DNA of 62,652 nucleotides from Paraburkholderia hiiakae (lineage in GTDB: Bacteria; Pseudomonadota; Gammaproteobacteria; Burkholderiales; Burkholderiaceae), in the NCBI RefSeq assembly GCF_904848665.1, contig NZ_CAJHCQ010000034.1, positions 1-62,652 of the forward strand. The letters are read 5' to 3'. The notes beneath the pieces are model-generated. The model was not told where the DNA came from. It saw nothing but the letters and a program-made list of their open reading frames with translations, and ran no database searches. The position numbers were made by a program, and so were the translations under genes. Shown piece by piece: positions 1-9,215 of the stretch. How positions within the stretch are numbered: position 1 is the stretch's first letter; each line of letters opens with the position of its first letter.

Positions 1-69
1 CACGGCCCGCATGAATGGGCTGCGGATGGGACGAGCCGTGGTAGTGGCCTTATACAGGCCATCCTTCCC

Positions 70-312
70 TTATACCTTCGGCCATTTGTCGGAGCAATGC
101 TTCGGAGCCCTTCGTAATGTCGTTGTTTGTCTGGGAGCAAATGCTCCCTGAGGGATGTCATCGTTTGGAATGCAAGTAACCGTTAAAGCCCAATGAGGCG
201 GCGGTAGATCGTCAATGCGAATCTTTATTGAGACCGTTGATATTCTTTCGTTGAAAACGTTGCCTTCGTCATCGATGAGGAAGAGTCCCGGCTGGATATT
301 GTCGATACGCAT
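70..312 (-). CDS. Small hypothetical protein, 80 aa
   Basis: I do not recognise this protein. The reading frame opens with ATG preceded by AAGG at a good Shine-Dalgarno distance (about 6 nt). The product is soluble, with an acidic N-terminal half rich in Ile and Asp and a basic tail containing Cys; no signal peptide or membrane segment is visible. The surrounding 1-500 stretch is visibly less GC-rich than the rest of the window, so codon bias cannot be used to support it. It is divergent from the TetR gene that follows. It may be a genuine short gene or a chance frame in a lower-GC intergenic region. Confidence 0.4.
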   Translation of the reverse strand: MRIDNIQPGLFLIDDEGNVFNERISTVSIKIRIDDLPPPHWALTVTCIPNDDIPQGAFAPRQTTTLRRAPKHCSDKWPKV

Positions 313-523
313 GACTGCCTTACGCCGCTGCCGGCTCCAGCCGCACGCCCGATGCCGACGTCATGCCCCTGCGCGGGGCAATGCTTGCAAACCGACACGA
401 AAACAAGGAAAGGCCAAAGCCCATGGAGTCGCAAATACAAACGCCCCGCGGCACGCGGTTTGAGGCATCCTTCCCCATGCTAGAATCGCCCGCATTCCTT
501 CCCTGCTGCGGGCCAGAAAAAAC

Positions 524-1192
524 ATGGCAAGACCGGCGGCTTCGGCCGAACGCAACGATGCTCAATCCGAAAGCCGGCGCAAGTACGATCCCGAGCAGAC
601 CAAGCGCAATATCCTCGAAGTCGCGACCGCCGAGTTCTCGGCGATGGGTCTCGCCGGCGCGCGTGTAGACGCGATCGCCGAGCGCACCAATACCACCAAG
701 CGCATGCTGTACTACTACTTCGGCAGCAAGGAAGGGTTGTACGAAGCGGTGCTCGACAAGGTCTACGGCGACATCCGCGCGCTCGAACTGGACCTGCACA
801 TCGACGAACTGGACCCCACGGAAGGCCTGCGGCGTCTCGTCGAATTCACCTTCGACTATCACGACCGCCATCGCGACTTCGTGCGCCTCGTGACCATCGA
901 GAACATTCACGGCGCAAAGTACATCGAGCGCCTGAAGACCTTCCGCAGCCGCAACGCCAGCGCGATCCGCACGATCGAGGACCTGCTTGCGCGCGGGGTG
1001 GCGAGCGGCGCGTTCCGCGACGACATCGATCCCATCGATCTGCACCTGCTCATCAGCTCGATGTGCTTTCACCGTGTAGGCAACCGCCACACGTTCGGCG
1101 CCGCGTTCGGGCGCGACCCGTCGCATCCGCGCCTGCGCGCGCGCCATCGCGAGATGATCGTCGATGCGACGCTGCGCTTTGTGAAGAAGTAA
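524..1192 (+). CDS. TetR/AcrR family transcriptional regulator
   Basis: This 222-aa protein is a one-component DNA-binding regulator. An N-terminal helix-turn-helix lies at about residues 25-70, ending in the family's typical Y-Y-Y-F-G-S-K-E-G-L-Y sequence, followed by an all-helical ligand-binding domain. The C-terminal half, with a conserved D-x-x-F-V-R-L-V segment and a late MCFHRVGN segment, resembles the TetR_C family found in regulators of aromatic or amide catabolism (inference from memory). The first 20 residues are a charged, probably disordered extension. No ribosome-binding site is clear before the ATG. It lies upstream of the wsp operon on the same strand, but a hairpin and a gap of about 300 bp separate them, so I see no reason to link it to Wsp. 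Its target is unknown. Confidence 0.88.
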   Translation: MARPAASAERNDAQSESRRKYDPEQTKRNILEVATAEFSAMGLAGARVDAIAERTNTTKRMLYYYFGSKEGLYEAVLDKVYGDIRALELDLHIDELDPTEGLRRLVEFTFDYHDRHRDFVRLVTIENIHGAKYIERLKTFRSRNASAIRTIEDLLARGVASGAFRDDIDPIDLHLLISSMCFHRVGNRHTFGAAFGRDPSHPRLRARHREMIVDATLRFVKK

Positions 1193-1216
1193 GGCGGCCC
1201 GAAAGACGCGGCCGCC
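1193..1216 (+). terminator. GC-rich hairpin directly after the TetR stop codon
   Basis: GGCGGCC and GGCCGCC form a 7-bp perfect stem around a 10-nt loop, starting one base after the TAA of the TetR gene. There is no T-tract, so it is not a canonical intrinsic terminator. Position and strength suggest it ends or stabilises the TetR transcript. Confidence 0.4.
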
Positions 1217-1520
1217 CTGGCCGCTTCGCGCGCGCCGGGTCGATGCGTGACGCATTGGTCAAGGCGTGCCCGCCTGCCCGCACAGCGCCGCGCAGTGCTG
1301 CCAAAACGCCCCGGCGAACGCTACAAATTCATCTCCAAAAGCCCGGCGAGCCCCGTTCTGCGCGGCTGTCAGCTAGCGTTGCTTGTCCCAAAAAAGTGCG
1401 CAAACGCATTACACTACGGCGGACAAGGCCGCCGCTCGCGGCCTCGCCCTGCGCAGCCGCGCCCTGCCTCGCCGGCAGGGGCGGTGCGCCGGTCCACGCC
1501 ACCGGAGAGTCCCAAGCGCA
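1217..1520 (+). other. Non-coding gap before wspA
   Basis: This stretch of about 300 bp holds no convincing gene. It must contain the wsp promoter. A TACACT hexamer at 1410-1415, in an A-rich patch, is the best -10-like element I can see, but no good -35 sits at 17 bp. A long frame reaches back from wspA to 1383, but it is rejected because its sequence is low complexity and a methyl-accepting protein start follows at 1521. Confidence 0.45.
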
Positions 1521-3194
1521 ATGAGCACAGCCATGCCCCGTTCCGGCCAAGCCGGCCTGCCGCGACAGACTCAGGGTCGTTACACCCTCGGCACGCGCAT
1601 TGTCCTCAGCTTTGGCTTGCTGTTCGTGCTGATGCTCGCAATGGCCGCCATCTCCTGGGATCGCCTGCGCGCCATCGACAGCGAGGCGATGAGCCTCACG
1701 CACGATTCGGTGCCCGGGCTGTTCTACGCGACCTCGTTGCGCGCGGCGGCCAACCAGACTTACAACCTCGTGGAGCGCGCGGCCTTCGTCGATGCCGATC
1801 CGCAGAGCATTGCGCGCGATGTTGCCGCGCTGCCCACGGCGATGGCGCAGGTGGACGAGAACGCGCGGCAGTACGAGCGCTCGCTCTTTCGGGCGGACGA
1901 CCGCGAGCGCTTTCAGCGCTTTCGCGACGCCTACGCGCGCTATCTGCCGATGGCGAAGGCCGTGGCAAGCCAGCTGAGCGCATCGCGCCCGGCAGCGCAG
2001 GCCGCGTTCATGCAAATCGGGCCGGCGTGGCAGGAAGTGCTCGCCACGGCCAATGCGCTCGTCGAGGAGAACCGTCAGCAGGCCGACGAATCCGCGCAGA
2101 CCATTCGCAGTTCAGTCACGGGCACGGAAATCACGCTCGCGACGGCGCTCGGCGTCGTGCTGATCGCCGCGCTCGCCACGGGGTACGCGCTTTATCGCGC
2201 GATCACGGTGCCGATGGCGCGGCTCGTGGAGGTGCACGACTCCATGCGCACCGGCAACCTTTCGCAGCGCCTCGCGTTGAACCGCGGCGACGAATTCGGC
2301 GTGCTGGAGGACGGCTTCAACCGCATGAGCGACGAACTGGCGAGCCTCGTGGCCCAGGCGCAGAAGTCGTCGCTGCAGGTCACGACCTCCGTGGCCGAAG
2401 TGGCCGCGACCTCGAAGGAGCAGCAGGCCACGGCGAGCGAGACGGCGGCCACCACGACCGAGATCGGCGCGACCTCGCGCGAGATCTATGCCACGGCGCG
2501 TGACCTCGTGCGGACCATGAGCGAGGTGGCGACGGTGGCCGAGCAGTCGGCCGGGCTCGCCAGCACGAGCCAGAGCGGCCTCACGCACATGGAAGACACC
2601 ATGCGCAGCGTGATGGAAGCCGCGGGCTCGGTGAACGCGAAGCTCGCCATCCTCAACGAGAAGGCTGTGAGCATCAATCAAGTCGTGGCGACGATCACGA
2701 AGGTGGCCGACCAGACCAACCTGCTTTCGCTAAACGCGGCGATCGAAGCGGAGAAGGCGGGCGAGTACGGGCGCGGCTTCTCCGTGGTCGCCACCGAGAT
2801 CCGGCGTCTCGCCGACCAGACGGCGGTGGCGACCTACGACATCGAGCAGACCGTGAAGGAGATTCAGTCGGCGGTGTCGGCGGGCGTGATGGGCATGGAC
2901 AAGTTCGCGGAAGAAGTCCGGCGCGGCATGCACGATGTGCAGGCCGTGGGCGCCCAGCTTTCGCAGATCATCGGCGCGGTGCAGACGCTCGCGCCGCGCT
3001 TCCAGGTCGTGAACGACGGCATGCAGGCGCAGGCCACGAGCGCCGAGCAGATCACCCAGGCGCTCACGCAGCTTTCCGAGGCCGCCCAGCAGACGGCGGA
3101 GTCGCTGCGCCAGTCGTCGCAGGCCATCGACAATCTCACGCTCGTCGCCAACGAACTGCGCACCGGCGTGTCGCGGTTCAGGATCGAGGCGTGA
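1521..3194 (+). CDS. wspA: WspA-type methyl-accepting chemotaxis protein
   Basis: WspA is the membrane receptor of the Wsp surface-sensing pathway, which controls c-di-GMP rather than flagella. The 557-aa product has a first membrane segment at about residues 24-44, a helical periplasmic domain of about 155 residues, a second membrane segment at about 204-226, a HAMP domain to about residue 280 and a cytoplasmic coiled-coil. The signalling hairpin tip around residues 395-440 reads NLLSLNAAIEAEKAGEYGRG, the form typical of WspA. There is no C-terminal CheR-tethering pentapeptide. The ATG at 1521 was chosen over an upstream frame because it gives a normal short N-terminus before the first membrane segment. 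It is first in a seven-gene operon. Confidence 0.93.
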   Translation: MSTAMPRSGQAGLPRQTQGRYTLGTRIVLSFGLLFVLMLAMAAISWDRLRAIDSEAMSLTHDSVPGLFYATSLRAAANQTYNLVERAAFVDADPQSIARDVAALPTAMAQVDENARQYERSLFRADDRERFQRFRDAYARYLPMAKAVASQLSASRPAAQAAFMQIGPAWQEVLATANALVEENRQQADESAQTIRSSVTGTEITLATALGVVLIAALATGYALYRAITVPMARLVEVHDSMRTGNLSQRLALNRGDEFGVLEDGFNRMSDELASLVAQAQKSSLQVTTSVAEVAATSKEQQATASETAATTTEIGATSREIYATARDLVRTMSEVATVAEQSAGLASTSQSGLTHMEDTMRSVMEAAGSVNAKLAILNEKAVSINQVVATITKVADQTNLLSLNAAIEAEKAGEYGRGFSVVATEIRRLADQTAVATYDIEQTVKEIQSAVSAGVMGMDKFAEEVRRGMHDVQAVGAQLSQIIGAVQTLAPRFQVVNDGMQAQATSAEQITQALTQLSEAAQQTAESLRQSSQAIDNLTLVANELRTGVSRFRIEA

Positions 3195-3207
3195 CGCGGG
3201 AGCGGTG

Positions 3208-3699
3208 ATGCTCTTCCTGGTGTTCGAACTGGACGGCGAACGTTACGCGCTCGATGCCCGCGAGATCGCGCACGTGCTGCCGTTGGCTCCCGTGCGCGCG
3301 TTTCCGGGCACGCCCGCGTATATCGCCGGCGTGATCGACTACGAGGGCGCGGCCGTGCCCGTGGTCGATCTGCCGATGCTCGCGCTCGGGCGGCCCGCGC
3401 GCGCGCTCATGTCCACGCGGCTCGTGCTCGTGTACGACCGTGGCGATGACGCCGGCGCGGCTGCATGCGCGCCGCCGCGTCGCCTCGCGTTGCTGCTCGA
3501 AAGCGCGACGCGCACGCAGTCGATCGCGCCCGAGCGTTTCGCCGAAGGCGGCATCGCGACGCCCGAGGCGCGCTGGCTCGGCCCCGTCGCGTCCGACGAG
3601 CGCGGTTTCGTGCAGTGGGTGAAAGTCGCCCATCTGCTCGATGCGCGCGTGCGTGCGCTGCTCTTTCCCGATCCGCCTTCGTGGCAAGGCGCGCCATGA
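3208..3699 (+). CDS. wspB: WspB, CheW-like coupling protein
   Basis: This protein of about 163 aa is a single CheW domain and should bridge the WspA receptor and the WspE kinase in the cytoplasm. It opens with LVFELDGERYALDAREI and has the VIDYEGAAVPVVDLPML segment typical of the CheW beta-barrel. GGGAG at 3198-3202 precedes two adjacent starts, GTG at 3205 and ATG at 3208; the ATG is better spaced. The gene begins 13 nt after wspA and its TGA overlaps the ATG of wspC, implying translational coupling. A short Ala/Pro-rich insertion near residue 85 is the only irregularity. Confidence 0.9.
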   Translation: MLFLVFELDGERYALDAREIAHVLPLAPVRAFPGTPAYIAGVIDYEGAAVPVVDLPMLALGRPARALMSTRLVLVYDRGDDAGAAACAPPRRLALLLESATRTQSIAPERFAEGGIATPEARWLGPVASDERGFVQWVKVAHLLDARVRALLFPDPPSWQGAP

Positions 3700-5171
3700 G
3701 ACAGGCCGACCCGCGCTTCGCCGCCTGGCTGCTCGAAGAAACCGGCATCGACGCCGAATCGCTGGGCGCCAATGCGCTCGCGCGCGCGGTGGGCGCACGG
3801 GCGGCGGTGACGGTCGAGGTCGAGGCGGATCTGCATCCTGCCGAGACGCGCAAGGAGTGGATGAGCGGCGCCGTGCTGCCCGAATGGGCGCGCGAAGCGT
3901 ACTGGCAGCGTCTCACGACCACGCCTGCCGAGCGCCTGGCGCTGATCGACGCGCTCGTGGTGCCCGAGACCTGGTTTTTTCGCGAGCGCGAGGCCTTCGC
4001 CGCGCTCGCGCGCCTGGGTGCGAAGCGGCTGGCCGCGCAGCCGGGTGACGTGCTGCGCGTGCTGAGCGCGCCGTGCTCGAGCGGCGAGGAGCCGTACTCG
4101 GCGGTCATGGCGCTGCTCGATGCGGGGCTGACGCAGGAGCAGTTCGCCATCGACGCGATCGACATCAGCGGGCAGTCCATTGCGGCGGCCGCGCGCGGCG
4201 TGTACGGCCGCAATGCGTTTCGCGGCGACGGCCTCGCGTTTCGCGAGCGCTACTTCGAGGCGACGCCCGACGGATGGCGTATCGCCGCGTCGGTGCGGCG
4301 CGCCGTGACGTTCGAGCGCGCGAACCTGTTCGAATGGCTCGCACCGCACCCCGTGCGCTACGACTTCATTTTCTGCCGCAACGTGCTGATCTATTTCGAG
4401 CGCGCCGCGCAGGACCGCGCAATCGACCTCCTGCGTGCGCGCCTCACGGCGGGCGGCATGATCTTCGTCGGACCGGCGGAAACAGGGCTGATGATGCGCC
4501 ATGAGATGGTGTCCGCCTATATTCCGCTCGCGTTCGGTTTTCGTACGCCTGAACCCGGCGCCACGGCGGATCATCATCCGGCGAGCCCGGCGGCAGCGGT
4601 ACCGCCTGCGCTCACGCCACTGCCGGTGATCGCGGCTACGGCAGCGGCGCCGGCTTTCGGCAGCGCACCGGTGTTCACGCCGCTGGACGCGCCTGTGGCC
4701 GCGGCGGCGCGCCGACCCGCACCGCCGCAGCTTTCGCTGCGGCCCTTGCACGGTGCGCCGGCACCACGCGCCGCCGCCGTGGTGCGCGCGCCGGCTTCGG
4801 GCGCGCTGTCCACCGGGTCCACGCCTGAAGCGGCGCTCGCCGACGCGCGGCGCCTGGCCGATGCAGGCGCGCTCGACGAGGCCGAACGCCTCGCCGCGCA
4901 AGCGGCGAAGGCGCTGGCGCAGAACGCGGACACCTGGTACCTGTTAGCCCTGATCGCCGATGCGCAGGGCCGTCCCGCCGAAGCCCTCGCGCACTATCGC
5001 AAGGCCATCTATCTGGAGCCTTCGCACTACGAAGCGCTCACGCATCTGGCTGCGCTGCTCGAAGTGCAGGGCGACGGCGAGGGTGCGCGCCGTCTGATGC
5101 GCCGAGCGAAGCGCGCGGCGCAGGAAATGGCACGGCGCGGCGCAGCGAATGCAGGAGGCACGTATGCCTGA
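3696..5171 (+). CDS. wspC: WspC, CheR-type methyltransferase with C-terminal TPR repeats
   Basis: WspC methylates glutamates of WspA using S-adenosylmethionine, keeping the array active. The 491-aa product begins with a CheR N-terminal helical region, then VPETWFFRE and the SAM-binding segment VLSAPCSSGEEPYS, and later FIFCRNVLIYF, all hallmarks of CheR. From about residue 280 an Ala/Pro-rich linker of roughly 95 residues leads to tetratricopeptide repeats at about 380-475. The TPR extension is characteristic of WspC rather than flagellar CheR. The start ATG overlaps the wspB stop as ATGA; an in-frame extension upstream is rejected for that reason. Confidence 0.93.
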   Translation: MRQADPRFAAWLLEETGIDAESLGANALARAVGARAAVTVEVEADLHPAETRKEWMSGAVLPEWAREAYWQRLTTTPAERLALIDALVVPETWFFREREAFAALARLGAKRLAAQPGDVLRVLSAPCSSGEEPYSAVMALLDAGLTQEQFAIDAIDISGQSIAAAARGVYGRNAFRGDGLAFRERYFEATPDGWRIAASVRRAVTFERANLFEWLAPHPVRYDFIFCRNVLIYFERAAQDRAIDLLRARLTAGGMIFVGPAETGLMMRHEMVSAYIPLAFGFRTPEPGATADHHPASPAAAVPPALTPLPVIAATAAAPAFGSAPVFTPLDAPVAAAARRPAPPQLSLRPLHGAPAPRAAAVVRAPASGALSTGSTPEAALADARRLADAGALDEAERLAAQAAKALAQNADTWYLLALIADAQGRPAEALAHYRKAIYLEPSHYEALTHLAALLEVQGDGEGARRLMRRAKRAAQEMARRGAANAGGTYA

Positions 5172-5856
5172 GCGCGACTTCACGGAGGACCTGGTGCTCG
5201 CCGCACAACCGCCCGACCCGTGCTGGAAAACCATCGGCACGCTCGGCGACAACTCGTGCCCGCGCCTCGAAACGTGCGTGCGTTGCCTGAATTGCCCGGT
5301 TTTCGAAGACGCGGCGGCGCGCATGCTCGACCGGCCCGCGCCGCTTGCGTCATCGGCGCTTGCGCCCGAACGCGTGCCTGAGTCCGCCGGCCCGCGGACG
5401 CGCCACGAAGGCTCGCTCGTGTTTCGCGTGGGCGCCGAATGGCTCGCGCTGCCCGCTACAGCGCTGCGCCAGGTGGACGAAGCGCGGACCATCCACACGT
5501 TGCCGCACCGGCGCAGCGCCGCCGTGCTGGGCGTTGTGAACGTGCGCGGCGTGCTCACGCTCGCGGTATCGCTGGCGGCGCTCCTGCATATCGAAGCGGC
5601 CACGGCAGGCGTGCAAGCGCGTGCTGCCACGCCGCGGCTGCTCGTGACCGAATGGGCGGGCGCGACGACGGCGTTTCCCGTCGACGCCGTGGAGGGCGTA
5701 ACGAGCTTCGGCGCCGACGCGCTCCTGCCTGCGCCGGCCACGCTCGCGCAATCGGCCGGGCGGCATGTGCGCGGCGTGACGCACTGGCGCGGGCGTTCGG
5801 TGGGCGTGCTCGACGCCGACATGCTATTCGATGCACTTGCAAGGAGTTTGCGATGA
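5164..5856 (+). CDS. wspD: WspD, CheW-like coupling protein with N-terminal cysteine cluster
   Basis: This is the second CheW-type adaptor of the Wsp array, about 230 aa. The N-terminal 50 residues carry five cysteines (C20, C32, C38, C41, C44 from the chosen start) in a CPRLETCVRCLNCPVF context, as in Wsp adaptors of pseudomonads. The CheW domain follows from about residue 80. AGGAGG five nt before the ATG at 5164 decides the start, which lies inside the 3' end of wspC (8-nt overlap). An ATG at 5149 has no such signal. The stop overlaps the wspE start. The cysteine pattern suggests a metal or redox site, but its role is not known to me. Confidence 0.9.
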   Translation: MPERDFTEDLVLAAQPPDPCWKTIGTLGDNSCPRLETCVRCLNCPVFEDAAARMLDRPAPLASSALAPERVPESAGPRTRHEGSLVFRVGAEWLALPATALRQVDEARTIHTLPHRRSAAVLGVVNVRGVLTLAVSLAALLHIEAATAGVQARAATPRLLVTEWAGATTAFPVDAVEGVTSFGADALLPAPATLAQSAGRHVRGVTHWRGRSVGVLDADMLFDALARSLR

Positions 5857-8162
5857 GCGACGACGAACTGAGCCGCCGCTCGCTTCTCGACCTATTCCAT
5901 GAGGAGGCAGCGGCGCAGACGCGCACGCTATCCGCGGGCCTGCTCGCGCTCGAATCCGCTCCCGAGGATGCCTCGACGCTCGAAGCCTGCATGCGCGCCA
6001 CGCACTCGCTCAAGGGCGCGGCGCGCATTGTCGGACTGCCGGAGGCGGTCGAGGTGGCGAGCGCGATGGAGGATTGCTTCGTGGCCGCGCAGCGCGGCGA
6101 GTTGCGCATCGACGCGGCGCGCATCGATGCGCTGCTCGTCGGCATCGACTTGCTGATCGCGGCGGGCGACGTCTCGGCACCGCCGCTTTCGCGCGAGGCG
6201 GTCGAGGCGTTCGTTGCGCGCCTGCAGGGCGTAGTTCTGCCAGGCGCGGACGCCGCTGCCGCGAGCGTGCGTGTCCCCGAGGCCGACGACCTCGCCGCTC
6301 TGGCGGCGTCGCTGCGTCTACCCGAGCCGCAGCCCGAGACGCAGCGTGAAGCCGCGGCGTCCGCCGACGTTGAACCTGCCGCACTGGCGCGACCCTCGCA
6401 GCCACGTTCAGCCGACGCCGAGCGCATGCTGCGCGTGCGCGCCGGGACGCTCGATCGCTTGCTCGGTTTCGCAGGCGAATCGCTGGTGGAGTCGCGCCGT
6501 ATGCGGCCGTTCGCCGACGGTCTCTTGCGCACGCGCCGCGCGCAGGGCGACGTGCTCGCGGCATTGGGACAGTTCCAGGAACGCCACGCCGATGCGCTCG
6601 ACGCCGACGCACGCGTCGCGCTTGCCGGCATTCGCAATGCGCTGGCGTCGCTGGATCATCAGCTATCCGAACGATTCGACGACATCGACCGTATCGACCG
6701 GCGCGGCACGCAACTCGCGCAGAGCCTCTACGACGAGGCGCTGCAATGCCGCATGCGGCCATTCGGCGATGCCGCGCACACGTATCCGCGCGTGGTGCGC
6801 GACCTTGCGCGCTCGCTCGGCAAGCGCGTGCGCTTCGCGATTGTCGGCGAGTCGACGCAGGTCGATCGCGACATCCTCGAAATGCTCGACGCGCCGCTCG
6901 GCCACTTGCTGCGCAATGCGCTCGATCACGGTATCGAGGACCCCGAAACAAGACGGCGCGCTGGCAAGCCCGAAGAGGCGAGCCTGACGCTCGAAGCGCG
7001 TCATAGCGCGGGCAAGCTGCTGATCGCCGTGGCCGACGACGGCGCGGGCATCGATCTCGACGCACTGCGCACGAACATCGTCGCGCGCTCGCTCGCGCAG
7101 CGCGAGGCCGTTGCCGCGATGTCCGACGCCGAGTTGTTCGACTTCCTGCTGCTGCCTGGCTTCTCGCTGCGCGACACCGTGACCGACGTGTCGGGCCGCG
7201 GCGTAGGCCTCGACGCCGTGCAGAACTTCGCGAAGGCCGTGCGCGGCACGGTGCGCATCGAAAGCGCGGCGGGGCAGGGCACGCGCTTCGTGCTGCAGTT
7301 GCCACTCACGCTCTCGGTGGTGCGCAGCCTGATCGTCGAGGTCGCGGGCGAAGCCTATGGGTTCCCACTCGCGCACGTGCGCCGTGCGCTCAGCGTGCCG
7401 CGCAGCACGATCGAGATGCTCGAAGGCCAACAGCACATTGCTTTCGAAGGGCGGCCCGTGGGACTCGTGACCGCGCGTCAACTGCTCGGTGCAGGCGCCG
7501 AACCCACGGCCACGGAAGACCTGAACGTGGTGCTGGTGGGCAGCGAAACGGGCCTTTATGGCGTGGCCGTGGACCGCTTCGCAGGCGAGCGCACGCTCGC
7601 CGTGCAGCCGCTCGACGCGCGTCTGGGCAAGGTGCGCAACGTGTCGGCCGCGGCGTTGCTCGACGACGGCGAGGTCGCGCTGATCGTCGACGTGGAGGAC
7701 ATCGTGACATCGGTTGGGCGTCTCGTGCGCGACGGTCAACTCGCGGGCGTCGCGCGCGGCGGGGCACAAGACGGGGCGCGCGCACGCAAGCGCATTCTCG
7801 TTGTCGAGGACTCCTTGACGGTGCGTGAGCTGGAGCGCAAGCTGCTCGAAAAGCGCGGCTATGATGTGACTGTGGCGGTGGACGGCATGGACGGCTGGAA
7901 CACCTTGCGCAACGCGCACTTCGACCTTGTGATCACCGACGTCGACATGCCGCGCATGGACGGCATCGAACTCGTCACGATGATCAAGAGCGACGCGATG
8001 CATCGCAACGTGCCAGTGATGATCGTCTCGTACAAGGATCGTGAAGACGACCGGCGGCGCGGCCTCGACGCGGGCGCCGACTACTATCTGACCAAGGGCA
8101 GCTTCCACGACGAAGCGCTGCTCGACGCCGTACACGACCTGATCGGGGAGTCGACAGGATGA
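5853..8162 (+). CDS. wspE: WspE, hybrid CheA-type histidine kinase with receiver domain
   Basis: WspE autophosphorylates in response to the WspA array and passes phosphate to WspR and WspF. The 769-aa product shows an N-terminal HPt domain with phospho-acceptor H51 in ATHSLKGAARIVG, a variable Ala/Pro linker, a dimerisation and HATPase region with the N box LLRNALDHGIEDPE and G box ADDGAGID, a CheW-like domain, and a C-terminal receiver starting near residue 646 (RILVVEDS) with phospho-acceptor Asp696 in VITDVDMP. Domain order matches known WspE. It starts ATGA-overlapped with wspD and its own stop overlaps wspF. An upstream in-frame extension runs through wspD and is rejected. Confidence 0.94.
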   Translation: MSDDELSRRSLLDLFHEEAAAQTRTLSAGLLALESAPEDASTLEACMRATHSLKGAARIVGLPEAVEVASAMEDCFVAAQRGELRIDAARIDALLVGIDLLIAAGDVSAPPLSREAVEAFVARLQGVVLPGADAAAASVRVPEADDLAALAASLRLPEPQPETQREAAASADVEPAALARPSQPRSADAERMLRVRAGTLDRLLGFAGESLVESRRMRPFADGLLRTRRAQGDVLAALGQFQERHADALDADARVALAGIRNALASLDHQLSERFDDIDRIDRRGTQLAQSLYDEALQCRMRPFGDAAHTYPRVVRDLARSLGKRVRFAIVGESTQVDRDILEMLDAPLGHLLRNALDHGIEDPETRRRAGKPEEASLTLEARHSAGKLLIAVADDGAGIDLDALRTNIVARSLAQREAVAAMSDAELFDFLLLPGFSLRDTVTDVSGRGVGLDAVQNFAKAVRGTVRIESAAGQGTRFVLQLPLTLSVVRSLIVEVAGEAYGFPLAHVRRALSVPRSTIEMLEGQQHIAFEGRPVGLVTARQLLGAGAEPTATEDLNVVLVGSETGLYGVAVDRFAGERTLAVQPLDARLGKVRNVSAAALLDDGEVALIVDVEDIVTSVGRLVRDGQLAGVARGGAQDGARARKRILVVEDSLTVRELERKLLEKRGYDVTVAVDGMDGWNTLRNAHFDLVITDVDMPRMDGIELVTMIKSDAMHRNVPVMIVSYKDREDDRRRGLDAGADYYLTKGSFHDEALLDAVHDLIGESTG

Positions 8163-9184
8163 AAATCGGTATCGCCAACGACATGCCGCTCGCAGTCGAG
8201 GCGCTGCGTCAGGCCATCGCGACGCGGCCAGGCCATCGCGTGCTGTGGGTGGCGGCAAACGGCGAGGAAGCCGTGCAGTTCTGCGCGGCCCAAGTGCCCG
8301 ACGTGATCCTCATGGATCTCGTGATGCCGAAACTAGACGGCGTGGAGGCCACGCGGCAGATCATGGCGCGCTCGCCGTGCCCCATTTTGATCGTGACGAG
8401 CAGCGTGGGTGCGAACGCCTGGCGCGTCTACGAGGCGATGGGCGCGGGCGCGCTCGATGCCGTGGACACGCCCACGCTCGCCGGGCCCGATACGCGCCGC
8501 ACGATGGACCTGTTGCTCGCGAAGATCGAGCAGATCGGGCGCGTGTCCGGCGCGCTCGATTTCACCGCGCGCGCGCCGGCCGCAGCAGTGCCAGGCATGC
8601 CGAAGGCGCCGCTCGTCGCGATCGGTGCCTCGGCGGGCGGACCCGGCGCGCTCGCCGCCGTGCTCGGCGCGCTGCCCGCCAGTTTCGGCGCGAGCATCGT
8701 GATCGTGCAGCACGTAGACCAGTCGTTCGCCGCGGGCATGGCCGCCTGGCTCGACGGCCAGACACCGCTCACGGTGCGCATTGCGCTCGAAGGCGAGCAG
8801 CCCGCGCCCGGTTGCGTGCTGCTCGCCGCGACCAACGATCATCTGCGCATGACAGCCGGCGGCAAGCTGGCTTACACTCGCGAGCCGGCCGACACACCGT
8901 ACCGTCCCTCCGTCGATACGTTTTTTCACAGCCTCGTCGAGCGCTGGACGGGCGAGGCGATTGGCGTGCTGCTCACCGGCATGGGACGTGACGGCGCCAT
9001 CGGCCTGAAGGCGATGCGCGCCAAGGGCTGGCACACCATCGCCCAGGACGAGGCGACCAGCGCCGTGTACGGCATGCCGAAGGCGGCGGCGGCGCTTTTC
9101 GCCGCGCGCGCGATCCTGCCGCTTGGCGCCATTGCCCCCGAGCTTGCGAGCCGGGTGAAATCACCGCATCAATCTGCCGGCTAA
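8159..9184 (+). CDS. wspF: WspF, CheB-type methylesterase response regulator
   Basis: WspF removes methyl groups from WspA when phosphorylated by WspE and so damps the pathway; its loss classically locks WspR on. The 341-aa product has a receiver domain with Asp53 (ILMDLVMPKLDG) and a methylesterase domain whose catalytic residues are visible: Ser158 in GASAGG, His185 in VIVQHV and Asp278 in LTGMGRDGA. It appears intact and full length. The start overlaps the wspE stop as ATGA; 31 bp separate it from wspR. Confidence 0.95.
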   Translation: MKIGIANDMPLAVEALRQAIATRPGHRVLWVAANGEEAVQFCAAQVPDVILMDLVMPKLDGVEATRQIMARSPCPILIVTSSVGANAWRVYEAMGAGALDAVDTPTLAGPDTRRTMDLLLAKIEQIGRVSGALDFTARAPAAAVPGMPKAPLVAIGASAGGPGALAAVLGALPASFGASIVIVQHVDQSFAAGMAAWLDGQTPLTVRIALEGEQPAPGCVLLAATNDHLRMTAGGKLAYTREPADTPYRPSVDTFFHSLVERWTGEAIGVLLTGMGRDGAIGLKAMRAKGWHTIAQDEATSAVYGMPKAAAALFAARAILPLGAIAPELASRVKSPHQSAG

Positions 9185-9215
9185 ACGCCAGCCATCACGA
9201 GACGCGACCGACATC

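Noticed and set aside
1383..1520. In-frame N-terminal extension of wspA
   Set aside because: It adds Arg/Ala-rich non-family residues; the ATG at 1521 gives a normal short N-terminus before the first membrane segment.
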